Assembly (NCBI GenBank): GCA_946699065.1
Contig: CAMPDV010000715.1
Location: forward strand, 1 to 64,000
Source of the DNA: Loxodes magnus
Taxonomy: Eukaryota > Ciliophora > Karyorelictea > Loxodida > Loxodidae
DNA length: 64,000 bases
Direction: 5' to 3'
In this document: piece after piece, positions 1 through 12,138 of the stretch
Layout of the letters: each line of letters starts with the position of its first letter
Numbering within the stretch: the stretch's first letter is position 1
Notes under the pieces: generated by a model
What the model saw: the letters and a program-made list of their open reading frames with translations, nothing else
Told to the model about the DNA's origin: nothing
Database searches by the model: none
Translations under genes and position numbers: made by a program

Positions 1-1180
1 TCTATTTAAACTCTAATTTGTAAAGCTAATGAATAGCAGAAATACCTAAGTTTCAAAAATCCTAGTATGATACTAAAATAAAATAAATTAAATCAATACC
101 AAATGAAATAATAGCTTAGGGAATAAATCAGTTTCTCTATTAACTTGAGAGATGCATCCTAGAAATCAGGGTTACATAGAAAGAAAACAAGTGTCTTAGA
201 TTAAAAATGATAACAAAAAAGAAATAAATAGTAGGATTTGGCTAAAGAATACAAAATCAAATAAGAAAAGCCTAAATATTAAATTTCTCGTTTATCTATA
301 TCAGATAATACCACAAAAAAATAAAGCTATATGGAATTGGCAAAGCACTTTGAAAGAAACTTTAGTATCTAGAAAAATATTCAAAGTATATTAACTAAAC
401 TACAATAGTAAGTACTTGTATAGAAAGATTAAGAAAAGTTAAAAAAAATTGAAGAAAAAGATTAAAGAGCAGTTTATTATAAGGAAATGAAATTGAGATA
501 ATTTGTCGAAGAAAACAGGAAATAAAAGTGAAAAGAGCAGTCAAGGTCGAAGAGTAATGTAGGAGAGTTTAAATTAATCTAATTAGTAACTCTAAAATTA
601 TTATTTAAAGAGTTCGTACTGCAAAAAACGAGCAAAGAAGCCTTTAAACTCAGAGATGGTCTTGAATAAAAATTTTAATAGTTAGATTGAAAGGTGAAGT
701 AGTTTCAATAAGTATGATCAGCTAATAAATTACTCATCAATCTTATAGAACATAATAAGACCTATTTCATGAACCAAAACGTGCTTAGACTAGTAGATAA
801 TTTTCTCATTTTTAAAAGCTTAAAAATGAGTTAACCTAATCTTAATAGCCGTTTTCTTACCGGCAAATATTTCAGACATATTCCCCTTCAATTACTTCTT
901 CAATCAAGCTAATAATGTCTTTCGAGAATCTCTCATTTTTTGTATACAAAGCGAAATTCTTCCCTCTTTTATGTTGGGTAAAGGAATAATAAAATCGATG
1001 ATCTCTTAAGCAGCAATTCTACTAGGACCTGATTTTAAGCAACAGCAAGACAAAATTTAATTTTTAACCTGAATTAACAAAGTTTTGGATGAAATTCTAT
1101 ATGTTAAGTACTAAGCTATGAAATTAAGCTTAACAGGATTATAAAACTTATACCTATAAATTATATAGATTTATTAATAA
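1..1180. other. A+T-rich stretch, no gene recognised
   Basis: No family motif was recognised on either strand. Parts of the + strand could be a heavily decayed transmembrane half of the ABC transporter that starts at about 1190, but I could not align any segment to one. Confidence 0.4.
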
Positions 1181-1189
1181 TAAAGCCAG

Positions 1190-2170
1190 CTGAATTTAGC
1201 TTCTCATTGTTGCATATGCTTATCCATTACCTGAATCGATGATTGAGTCAGTTTAACAGATAGCAGAAACAGAAATTTAATGATAAGTATAGAAAGATGT
1301 CATTATTATGCTTAAGCTGATATAGAGAAATTAGTTCGTTCAGATAAAGAAACTGAAAATGGTTAAATTAGCTAAGGGAAAATTGAGTATAGAAACGTAT
1401 AATTGGATTATATACCTTAGCTTTCTAATATACTCAATTTAGTTTATTTCATAGTTTAGGCTCATTAGGAAATAGGAATAGCAAGCAGAACTGGATCGGA
1501 AAGTCATCCATTTTCTTATGATTATTTAGAATAGTAGAAGTAGAAAATGGAAAAATTATTATTTACGGAATGAATATATAAGACATATCTTTACATTCAC
1601 TAAGAAATAGTTAAGTGTTATTCCTCAAGACCCCATAATATTTACTGGAAGTTTGAGAATGAATTTAGATCCCTTTGATGATTATGATGATTAAGCAATT
1701 ATTAGTACTTGCATAAATTAATATATTGGAAAAGTTTTAAAGCTAAAATGATAATCTATCAAGTGAAAAAGAGGATAAAAAAGAAAGTGGTAAAGATGTA
1801 ATGGAATGTAAAGTACTCGATAAATAAATACAGGAGTAAGGACAAAACATCTGTGTAGGAGAAAGGCAGCTAATTTGTATAGGATGAGCAATATTATGGT
1901 AATTTATTATATTTCAGATGAAGCAAAATATTGGTAATGGATGAAGCAACAGCTTCAATTTATTAGAAAGAAGATTAATTTATACAGTAACTAATAAAAG
2001 AGAAATTCTAAGATCGAGCAGTTCTAGCAATAGCGCATAGAATTCATAAAATTCAAGGATATGATAAAATACTTGTCCTCAAGCAAGGTAGAGTTACCTT
2101 ATTTGATACACCTAAAAACGTGATAGGAAATTTAGAAGAGGAAAGTTTGGAAATACAAGGAAGCAAATGA
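1190..2170 (+). pseudogene. ABC transporter, ABC-C/MRP type, second nucleotide-binding domain (decayed)
   Basis: With TAA/TAG as Gln, the end of the second membrane domain reads QIAETE then SIERCHYYAQ. It is followed by GKIEYRNVQLDYIPQLSNI and a Walker A region degraded to SRTGSES (expected GRTGSGKSS). Next come ENGKIIIYGMNIQDISLHSLR, VIPQDPIIFTGSLRMNLDPF, the signature SVGERQL, the Walker B region ILVMDEATASI and the switch AIAHRI, ending at TGA 2168-2170. This order is that of the C-terminal ATPase domain of MRP exporters, which couple ATP hydrolysis to export of conjugates. At least three frameshifts and internal TGA codons (for example 1885-1887, where Arg is expected) break the frame, and Walker A lacks its Lys. 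A functional product is very unlikely. The upstream half is missing or unrecognisable. Confidence 0.85.
1899..1917 (+). other. 19-nt GT...AG segment inside the ABC remnant
   Basis: The sequence gtaatttattatatttcag sits between the signature region and Walker B. Removing it puts AIL and SKILVMDEATA in one frame with exactly the two expected codons between them, although both codons are now TGA. It looks like a tiny spliceosomal intron. A small insertion is the alternative. Confidence 0.35.
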
Positions 2171-4013
2171 ATTTATATATAAAATTAAAATTTATGCTTA
2201 TATAAATAAAGAATTTACATTAGACTAAAGAACAGTACTATTATTAATAACTTTTTATTAATTTAATAAAAATCTTTCAACGCTTATAAACGATGATTAC
2301 TCTGTTTAGTATTTTTTTAATTTCAACAAATAATAGATCTTTACAATTAGATGAATAAAATGATAAAAAAGAAAAACGTAAGGATTTAAATACCTGATTT
2401 AGAATACATCTCAGTAAAATGAAAGCTTTTATAAAGAAAAGAAAATTTAGTTAATAAACTTAGAAATATATTGCTGCAGCAAGAGAAATAAATTAAAATT
2501 TAATTGCGCTTTACTTAGAAAAAAATGTAGAAAGAGAAATAAGCAGCATTTTAAAACTTTAGCAATCTATTTTTCTTAAAGAAAAATGTTATAATTATAC
2601 TAAGTTCTACATTAAAAATAAATCTCATAAAGGAAAATAGATAAACTTTATATCCTATAAAATATTAGATTTTTAAATAGATGGTTATAATGATATTTTA
2701 TATTTCTCTCTATTAAAGCAAAATATAAAAGCATAACAAATATGAACCTTATAGCTACTAGCTCTATTATAAGAAATAAATAAAAACTTGCTAATTTTAA
2801 ATTTAGATGCTAATATTTTTATTTATTTCCAGTTATTTAATTTATAGTTATTTTCTTCTTGCTTCAAGTTCTGTATAATTGATAGTGACTTTAGTAATTA
2901 TTAAATTTAGTAGGATGCAAAATTATAGAAAGAAGACTTAAAGTATTAATAAATAAATACTTAAGTGCTTTAATAATAAATTATCTATATAATTAAGCTA
3001 ATATTGCTCAAATCAAATGCTAAACCTTTAATAAGGCACTCAATACATTTATTTACTTTACTGAGGAAAGATAAATCTAACTCCTACTGTCTTCATAAAT
3101 CTAACTTTGAACTATGAACTTAAAATTTAGCCAATTAAAAATAAATTATCAATCATACTTTAAAGCAAAAGAAAGGTGTATACTTGCTCTGCTTAACTAA
3201 GTTATTTCTTAATTAATAAAAATCTTTTAATTTAGACTTTTTAATTTTCTTCTTTAGTAAAAGAAATATAGTATTAATGCTTAAGAAAGCTGCTATTAAA
3301 TTATAAAGCATTTCTATATTTAGAAGTTAATATTAAAGCATTGCCAATAAATCTTAAGCTGATAATTAATTTCCCTTAAAATATATCTCTCTTTATACAA
3401 ATTCTAGATAACTTAAGAAATTAATTATTAATTAAATAAAAATTAGTTCTACCAAATAGAAAACTTGAAAGTGATAATATATAAAAAGATTTAATTTAGA
3501 TAAATGAAAAAGTAAATTACTTTAAATCATAAAGTAATAGTTATCTTAGAAAATATTTAATATGGGCTATTATATTAATATTACTTATAAACACTTCTTT
3601 TCTATTTTTACCTTCAAATCAAAAATACAAAAGCAAAATTATTTTAACTTTAAACATTAGAGTTAAAAACAGAAAAGAAGTCTAGATATATCTAACTTAT
3701 GTTTCGTTTTTACTCAAAGAACGTTTTTTCAAAGTAATAGTCATGAGATATTTTGCAAATTTAAGTAAAAAGCATGCTATAAATAATTTTACATCCCTAA
3801 GACTTGAAATTCTTTATATTTAAAATTTTAACATAACATAACATAACATAATTTATTAAAGTGACTTCACTTTTATTTGGTTTATCATTAATTAGTTTAG
3901 GAGTTTTAAGATGTAAATGAATCGTTCAGGTCTTCTTAAAAGATTGCTTCTTCTATTGCATATCGTGTTGTACAGATTTAACCTTTCTTGATCTTAGGAA
4001 TTTTTCTTCAATC
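2171..4013. other. A+T-rich intergenic DNA
   Basis: No recognisable family. Long TGA-free frames exist (for example about 2440-3060 on +), but they carry no motif and the base composition alone can produce them. A short pentamer repeat lies at 3831-3850. Confidence 0.4.
3831..3850. repeat. ACATA pentanucleotide repeat, four units
   Basis: Four perfect tandem ACATA units are seen directly in the sequence. Confidence 0.9.
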
Positions 4014-4683
4014 TCAATTAGGTCCCAACATCTTCCTCGTCCTTCCTTTTTTGAGCATTTACTATATCCAATAGTAATTAATCTCCACCGAATAATTTTT
4101 TCTTGCAAAATCTTCCTTCTGGAGAACAGTATAATTTTTTAATATTATTTCATATCTTTCAATTATTAGATTCTTGCTTCTTCTGAAAATACCAGCATCT
4201 TCTAAAGATGTGTCCAATCTTTTAACAATAAAAACATCTTGTTTTACAATATTTCTAGTTATGTCCTATTTTTAAGCATTTTTAGCAGTTTTGGAATTTT
4301 TAAAAATTGACAATTTTTTTCCGATCCGAAAAAGAATTTAAATTTTGTTCTTCTATTATTATAGGACCATTATTAAGATTATAATTGTATGGTTTATTAA
4401 TTTCTACTATTTTTTGCTCCGTTTTTCCAGTTTTTAATTACCTTGCACCATCAAGGTTTTAATGCTTATTTCCGTTTTTAACCATTAATTTTGTTTTATA
4501 ATTATTGTACAGTAAGAGTTAGAGAATCTAATGGTTAAATAAAGTCTAGAAGTGATTGTTGGATTTTTTTTCCCCGCTTCTAGGGAGTATATTTCGATTA
4601 GAGAGTTTGATGGTTAGATTTGGTGTTAGTTTTTGGTAGATGATTTCTTATAATTTTATATATATAAATTATATATTAGAATA
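4014..4683 (-). CDS. CCHC zinc-knuckle protein, gag/ORF1-like
   Basis: On the minus strand a frame read with TAA/TAG as Gln is open from 4683 to TGA at 4159-4161, with the first internal Met at 4485 (about 108 residues from there). Near its end it has two tandem CX2CX4HX4C knuckles, CQKCLKIGHNQKYC and CFYCQKIGHIFRRC, separated by three residues (KTR). After that stop a +1 shifted frame continues with FARKNYSVEINYYW to TGA at 4014-4016, so the original protein was probably longer and a frameshift cut it. Paired CCHC knuckles bind single-stranded nucleic acid and are typical of gag or ORF1 proteins of retroelements. Cellular zinc-knuckle proteins are the alternative. No reverse transcriptase was recognised next to it. 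The knuckles themselves are intact. Confidence 0.7.
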
Positions 4684-6600
4684 TCAAAGTTAGACTGTTA
4701 TACTTGTTTGAAAAGTAAAATAAATGAAATAATTTAATCTTCTTTACGAGTTTATTTAGGAATAGCAATAAGATATAGTATTTAAGAATATTAACTAAAA
4801 TATTAGTTTTAAGCATAAAAATAAAATTAAAATTAGTATAGCCAAGTATTAGGAAATAAAGCATGATAAATAGGTAAGTTAAATTAATAAATCTATTGCA
4901 TCAAAAAGATGATTTGGCAATAAAAGCATTTGTAATTTCTAAGAACTATACACATATTTTAAATTAGTGTTATTGAATATTTGATTTATGCATCTAAAAT
5001 TGAGTTAATTTATGGTATAATAGTAATTTAGTTTAAATAATATAATTAGAGCCAAGAAAATGAAAGTTTATAGTGAAATTGCAAGGATAGACTGAATAAT
5101 ATATGAAAGGCACTTATAATAATAAAATAATTAGTTTAGGTAAATAGTACATAAAGGAAATAATAATTGAATATCATAAGGTAAAGTGTTACAACGAATA
5201 GCTATTTATAGATTTGTTTTAATATCTATTAGTATATGCTAAATAAAGTTAAAATTATAAAGTATTTACTTATAAATTTAAGAGTTACTAAAATAATAAT
5301 ATCAAGGTTAAGTCCCTTATGCTATCTAAGCATATAAATAAATATAAAATTCTTTAGTAAACTAGTTTTCATTAATAATTAATTTATCTAATATTAAATA
5401 AAAAGTAGACATACAGTTAGCTGTTTAAGGATTATTAAAACTTAAATTCAAAAAGCTTAAGAGAAATAAATGCTATATTAAATAGAATTAAGAGCATATA
5501 CAAAATTAAAACTATTATACCATATAATAAAAATATTATTTCAGAATTCTCACTATCTAAACATTTTTATATGACCAAGTGCAAAAATATTATTTACAAC
5601 TTTTAGATGGTTAAAAGAAATATAATGAGCAATGTGTGTATTAAATAAAATTAAAATAATAACTAAACTAATAATAAAACTTAACTAATTTTAGGGGTAA
5701 AATTCATTTTATTATAAGTGACTACTCTGGATGAAAATCTATTTAAATAACTATTTATTATTATTTTAAAGTTAAAATTATTATGATCTAGTTAATATAG
5801 TATCTCTATTGAAGGATATAAGCAAGTCTTTAATGGTCATTAATTAACTTAAATTATTATAAAATAAAGATAAATTAAATTAAATTAATTAAATATCCTG
5901 GATATATAAGAGCAAGCAGTTATTAACTATAAGAGTAAAATAACTAATTTATTATCATTTAAGAGAAAATCAAGTTTATTAATGTTTCACTTTATTTGCT
6001 TATATACTTCTTAAGCTTTACATTTTTCTTTTACTATTATCAAAATTGGAATTTAAGAGAACCCGCTATTTGAATGCAATGAAATCTATGATGGAAAAAA
6101 TAGTTATCTAAATTAAAAAAATCTAAATATTTAAAAAATTTATAGAAGAGTGAACTAAATTTAGAATTAAGTGCTAAAATAATTTTTATTAATACCTTAA
6201 TCAATAAAACTAAATTATAGAAGCTAATAAAGCATAGCAAGTAGACTAGATTGTTAATCTAATTTAATAATTAATATAATTTAAATTTAAATCGAGAAAC
6301 TTAAAGAAAGACTATTAAAAAATAGTCTTAAAGTTTATATCAGTCTTTTATCTTAACCTTCTAGAGCTATATTAGCAGTTCTAAAATTAGCAAAATTCCT
6401 TATGAAGTTGAATTTCCTCTTTTAGATAAAGGATAATATTTCCTCTTAATTTTTAAAATTAAATCAACTGGCTTAAGTACCAGTACTTTAGGAAGGGATT
6501 TTTTGATAACTGAAAGTTATGCAATTTTGATGTGAAATTTAAAAATAAAATTATAAAATAACTCTATCCTAGAGATTTAATAGAAGGAGCTAAAGCAGAT
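4684..6600. other. A+T-rich intergenic DNA
   Basis: Nothing recognisable except a short perfect hairpin at about 6312-6331 (agactatt, an A-rich loop, aatagtct). Confidence 0.4.
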
Positions 6601-7090
6601 TAGCCACTAAATTGATATCATACTAAGCTCCTTCCCAACTTCTACAGCACTGAAAGCACAGCAGCTTATGAATTGGTTTTAATCTTTGACAGATGTTAAA
6701 GCTCCCTTCAATTCCCAATCAAGAGAATCATCAGCATTTTATTTATATTCATATATTTAGTTCTATACCCTGTTTAAGTATCCTTGTATCCTAAGCAAGT
6801 CTTTCAGAATTCTTCGTTAGTCAAATCAGTGAAGTGGTTAACAGCGAATCTTGTGATAATGTTTCTCTAGTTCTAGATTTTAATCCAGTAATAGTTGTCA
6901 TGGAAAATATTGTAGCTTTGCTATATCTCTAAGAAAGAACTATAAGTCTTGTTGGATTTCTTATCGAAGGCTTGGAATTCAATCTATGATTCTTCAGCAC
7001 TTTCTTGAAACTAAAATTTTCCCATCAAAGCTCTTCCGTTATTTGGTGTTGAAACATCACTAAAGCGACTAAAGTGTTTAGGACAGGCAA
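6600..7090 (-). pseudogene. Papain-family cysteine protease, truncated copy
   Basis: Reading the minus strand with Gln at TAA/TAG gives an I29-type propeptide with RFAVNHFTDLTNEEF, then DSLDWELKGALTSVKDQNQ and the catalytic region as SCCAFSAV (canonical form SCWAFS). The Trp after the catalytic Cys has become Cys. In the propeptide an Arg codon, AGA in the sister copy, is TGA (EF-stop-KTCLGYKD). Similarity ends just after the catalytic segment, at about 6640, so the His and Asn of the active site are absent. The family are secreted or lysosomal endopeptidases. This copy cannot be active. It mirrors the longer copy at 15399-16420. Confidence 0.8.
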
Positions 7091-8170
7091 TAATTTACTA
7101 ATTAGCTAGGTAGAAGGCATTTAATTTATTAAATTAGGTATTATTAATTGGCTAACTAGAAAGTAAAATAAAGTTAAGTTTAATAATCTAAGCATTAAAT
7201 ACACTTATTTATGTCTAATACTTTACTAGTTTAAGGTTTTAATCCTTTTAGCTTGCTTATTACTTCATTCATTTTTCATTCTTTGTTGATTACAGGGTAA
7301 AGGGTATAATCTTTTTAGTTAAAGGAAAAATTATATAGCTTTGGTATGGAAAAGAGTGTTAGATTATTCTAGAATTGATAGTGTAAATAGCAATTAAGAG
7401 GTTAGGCTAAGATATTTTTTCCAGTTCAGGTAATGTGTAAGAAAGAATTTAAATGGGAAAATCCTTCTAATAGTCTGTTGTTGGTATACATCAGCATGAC
7501 AATAAAGCTACAGTTATGAGATATAAGTGAATGCCTTACTCTTTTAATTTAAGCTTTTGATGGAGCAAGAAATGCGTGAATATCAAAAAGCTAAATAAAA
7601 ACTTATCAATAAACGCAGTCTAATTGATATAGCTACATCAGCTACTTAATTTCTTAGATTTAGCTAGAAATATTCAAGTTTCTGAACTAAGTTCAAAAGT
7701 AAAGCATCAGCAAATTCCTAAGAATGAACAGAAAGTGTTCAAATATTAGAGTATTAAAGAAGAAATGTCTAAGGAATAAAAGCTTAATAATTATAAGTTA
7801 GGCTGAAAGGGAAAAAAGTCTGAAAACTGGTAGTTCAAGAAAGGAGTTATTTAGTTCATGGATGAAAAATAAAGCAGATCTGTTGAGAGTTAGTAATACT
7901 GAAGGTATTTTAGAAGTTTTTGATATTTTACCAAATTAGGACTTGAGATTAAGAGGCTTAGTTGTAGAGTGAAGGAAGATATATTTAGTCTAAGTAAATG
8001 AATAAAATCAACCAAATGAAGAAGGGTAGAAATTGCAATAACTATACAAAAGCTTATTTCAATATCAAGTAAAAATTAATGCTTCAAGAAGTGAAGTAAG
8101 CCTTTTTAGACTTGCTTAAGTTAGACTAAAAATAGAGAAGAGTATTAAAGAATGAAGCTCTAAGTTACTC
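6640..8170. repeat. Left arm of a long inverted duplication
   Basis: The reverse complement of this segment matches about 14270-15895. The match is close in the protease part (6640-7090) and more diverged, with indels, further in. Both arms carry the same two gene remnants in mirrored order. About 6.1 kb of unique DNA separates the arms. Confidence 0.8.
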
Positions 8171-8290
8171 TTAGGCTAACAAGTTAGATAGACAATTTAC
8201 ATCTATTAATACTAATAAATAATCCTTTATTTTCCAATTTAATGAATAAGAAGCTATATTACTCCTGCATTTTATACTCTAAAGCATAAA
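7650..8290 (+). pseudogene. Unrecognised protein, left copy of the duplicated partner gene
   Basis: Plus-strand frames give LEVFDILPNQDLRL and further Gln/Lys-rich sequence. They match the minus-strand remnant at 14057-14800 (LEVYDIFPSVT). The two copies diverge strongly after that motif and both contain TGA. No family was recognised. Divergent orientation next to the protease is conserved in both arms, which suggests the two genes were duplicated together. Function is unknown. Confidence 0.5.
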
Positions 8291-9059
8291 AAGAAAGTTA
8301 GTCAGTATTATAAATAAAAGGATTATAGTTAACTATGAAGGGATTAGTGAATTAATAGCTTTAGTTATTAAATAAGTTTGAGATTATATAACTATAACTA
8401 AAAGTATAAATAGATATGCTTTCTTTATTCATATCTCTATTTAATATTTGAAGCATATTTCAAACTATTTAATCAGATAGTTATTAAAAAACCTATTAAG
8501 ATTATTATTTTAGCACTAAAGACTTTTTATATATGGGCTTTCTTTTAATTTTTAGAAATAAAATAGAAGTTCTTTACTTATAATAAATCTATCTTGTTGT
8601 TTAAGAAAAATGGAAATATATTTGTGTGCCTCTCAACACTAAGGATTATTTTAATATTAAGGATTATTTTAGGTTTAATTTTACTATCTATTAAATTTAT
8701 ATACTTTATTAGCTTTTAATTAAGCTTTTATTTAGTGCTTAATCATCTCTTTTACTAATCCATTCTTTTTTAAAGAAATGACGAAGCATATTAAAAAGAA
8801 TAAGCTGTCTTAATTACCAAATGATATTAGCACTTATTAAATTACTTCAATTTACTTTTCTTTTTTATTTTTTCTTAGTTTTACCTTATAGTTCGTAGCT
8901 AGTCATATTTTTAAAAACAATCACAAAAGTTTATGAATTTATAGCTTAAATTGAGTAAAGATCTATGCTGCTATGAGAAAAATGTGTTTGAAGTTGCAAG
9001 ATTAAGTTAATTATAATTTAAATTAAGCTTTTCTAAATCTTTATTAGTATATTCTGGAA
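8291..9059. other. A+T-rich DNA in the loop of the inverted duplication
   Basis: No motif recognised. Confidence 0.4.
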
Positions 9060-9799
9060 ATGTAATAATAGATGCAAAACATGTTTAAGTTACTAACTAT
9101 CTATTATTTTACTTAGCTTCTAATTTTAATTCTTTCTGCTTTATTTAAACCTATCTTATTTTTCATATGCTTCAAACTTCAAATTAACTACCAATTATCT
9201 ATTACTATTACCTTACATTCCATTCATTAGATTTTCTACCTAAACCTTTTAAATCATATTTAGAACCAAATTTCCACAAATCATCATAGATAAATCCCCA
9301 TCAAGGTAATCAAATGCAAGTATAACCTTTTACCATAGTAACATAGATAAGAAATTTAGTTCTTAGTGTGCCTTTATTTAGTTAAAATCCTGACTAAAGA
9401 CCAACTGTAAATGAGATTCTCTGTATAACTTTAGTTAATTCAAGAATTCCTTTCTTCTTATCTTAGAAGGAAATCCTTAAACATATCTTCTCATACTACT
9501 TTAATAATCAAACATTAATAGATACATAAGAAATCAATTATTACTCAGAAATCTTAAAAAACCCCCTTTATAATATTAGAGCATATCTTAACACCAAACT
9601 TAACCATTCCTTAAGTTAAAGCTAAAGAAAATGCTACAAAAACTGTCTTAGTTTTAGAAACTACTAACACAGAATGAGAAAACTTGAATCTTAACAAAGA
9701 AACATTTAAAATAAATTAATCTAGAATAATAAAAATTAATTAAAGAATAGCTAGGATAATTGCATCAAAGAAGACTTTATTAAAGGAATTTAAATGTGA
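9060..9799 (+). pseudogene. Protein kinase C-terminal lobe fragment, NEK-like
   Basis: A TGA-free plus-strand frame ending at TGA 9797-9799 contains a stretch like the end of a kinase catalytic domain: IRNLVLSVPLFSQ, then NPDQRPTVNEIL at about 9386-9421 (subdomain XI, invariant Arg in the RP pair), then LVNSRIPFFLSQKEI. A short SRI/ARI-containing helix after subdomain XI is usual in NIMA-related kinases, which regulate cilia and the cell cycle and are greatly expanded in ciliates. I could not find the ATP-binding loop, the catalytic HRD or the DFG upstream, so only the last part of the kinase fold and a Lys/Gln/Asn-rich tail of about 120 residues remain. Another Ser/Thr kinase family is possible. 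Confidence 0.55.
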
Positions 9800-10490
9800 G
9801 ATTAGAAACAGAAAGAAAAGTAAATAGGTAGTAATAGTTAATTATCAAGAGCCAATAATAAATTAAAATAGAAGATAAAATATAAGAATTAGGTTTAAGT
9901 CCTACAAAAGAGAATAATATAGTAATATTGCTTAAAATAAAAAGAAATCAAACTAGATTGAATAAGTTAAAGTCTCAAAGTAAATTAATATCCAATATTA
10001 AGATCTATAAGGCTGATAAAAGCTTTTATTCTTATAATTGCCAGGAAAAATATGAATAAATTCCTAATGAAAATTAGGAATTTTGATAAGGAGAGTAAAA
10101 AGAATGAAAAAGGAAAAACTTTTAAATTAAATATGTGTAAGTGAATATAATATTTAGTAGGAAACAATTAATAGCCAAAGATTCTTGCAAGTAGATCAAA
10201 AATTAATTGTAAGCTTCTATTCAGAATTTATTAAAGTAATGGATAAGTAATCAAAGCATTCAAATTACTTTCTTTAATAATAGAATTCTATATTATTTAC
10301 AAAAGTAAATAGCATGAATGAGATTTAAACAATAAAATCTTTAAATGACAGTCTCACTAAGAAAAAATTTATGTGACAGCTAGAGGATAGAAGGCCAAAT
10401 GAATTATTATAAATGTTGAAAAACTTTTAAGTTTTTTTAATTAAAATTAGAAGTGTATGATACCTAGTTTGTTTATTTACCTGGCATTTT
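9800..10490. other. A+T-rich DNA
   Basis: No motif recognised on either strand. Confidence 0.4.
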
Positions 10491-10499
10491 TAATATTTA

Positions 10500-11050
10500 G
10501 TATTTTAGTTTAACTTAACTCTGGTTGCGACTAGTTATCTACTAAATAGCCTTATGATATTCAAATAAGTTAGGTTTAATTTATTACCCAATAATTGTAT
10601 GATTATGTATAGTCAAGCTAGGTATTTATATGTTAGATAGTTAAATAGAAATAAGCATCTGAAGGATTATATGTAAGTAAGAAATAGTGGCAGGCGTATG
10701 ATTAGGATATGGCTATTATGATCAGAACAGTTCTAGTGTTTTTATCTAAATGTAAGCTAGTTAATAAATGAGCTTCTACATTTAATTAGATAGCAATAAT
10801 GATATTAAGAGGAAAAATAAATCTTAAGAACAGAGATAGAATTATCAACTTTAAGTAGCTAATCAGATTTTAATTTATTGACAATAAGATATTGAAGATC
10901 AAAATTACTAAGAAGATAAAAGGAAGAGTTAGAAATAGAGTGGTAGATTATAAGTATTCACCAATACTTTTAAATCTAGAAATTAAAAAGATAAACAGGA
11001 GCAAAATATCTGATAATTGCTATAAGAGTAGGTAAAGGTAGAATTCTGAG
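10500..11050 (+). pseudogene. Possible Gln-rich coding remnant
   Basis: A plus-strand frame reads LGYGYYDQNSSSVFIQMQAS and then a Gln/Asp/Lys-rich segment to about 11010, with TGA codons at three places. Composition is richer in Gly, Asp and Ser than the flanks, which suggests former coding DNA. No family was recognised and there is no second copy in the window, so support is weak. Confidence 0.25.
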
Positions 11051-12138
11051 ATTAACGAATAGCAATAAAATAAGCACGTGAGATAAATAACTTAATTAAG
11101 TGCTTACAAAGTAAGAGATTAGGGATATTTTAGAAATTTGTTACTTAGAAACTAAACAAGCTTCTTACTCTTTTTTGAAAGGATATGATATAATAATAAC
11201 TAATTTAATTAAATATAATATAGCTTTAAAAGGAAGCTAGATACATATAGCAAAATCTAATTTTTAATATGTATTTAATTAAAATAATAAGTGATATAAT
11301 CTCTTATAATAGAGATATTTTAAGTTATTAAAATGAAAATCTAAGAGATTTTACAAATCAAGCATTACAAATTATCTATTTAAAAATAGGTTAAAAAACT
11401 AAATTTAAATAAGAGTAATTATATTTAGTAATTTTAATCTGCTATTATTTATATGAAAAGCACATTCATATAGTTGAATAAAATAAAATCAAAAGATAAA
11501 TGTTTAATTTTAATTAAAATTAGATAAAAGAGCTATTAATTTCTTAGTGACTTGCTTGAAAAATGATCAGAAGATAAATTTTTCAAAGATGATAGAGTCT
11601 TATCAATTATACATTTAAAGGGATATGAAATTCACTTAAATAATAAAAATTTATCCAATTATATAATGCAGAATTTATTGTATAATTAGCGCATTATAGA
11701 TAAATATTCTCAAAACTAATCTAACTTCCTTGAATAGCAAAATTATTATATTATAAAAAATTTCAACTTTATATATTTATCTCTTAAAAGTAGCATCAAT
11801 ATACTTTATGTCTCATTTTGTTGAAATAATGAGATAGCAGTTGATATTTATATTTTGACTAGAAGAGTTAGTTTTCCTTTTAAAAATGTTCAGCTTTATT
11901 AATTTTATAATTTATAGAAATATAATATCTATTAACTGATATCTATGCTTTTAAATATATGTTTATTAGAAATGCTTCATTAGTTCGTTAGTATAATGTA
12001 AACGTTTAATAATTAAATTACCTTTAATTTATAGTTCATATTTAGCATATAGCTAGTAAGGAATTTTTAATAAGTTATTAATTTAATTAAACCTTCACTG
12101 AAATTTAAATTGTAGGTATTTTATAATTAAAAACGTGA
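11051..12138. other. A+T-rich DNA
   Basis: No motif recognised. Very low G+C compared with the gene that follows. Confidence 0.4.

Noticed and set aside
2440..3062. Long TGA-free frame on +
   Set aside because: Its residues are those of random A/T codons, with no motif and no second copy.
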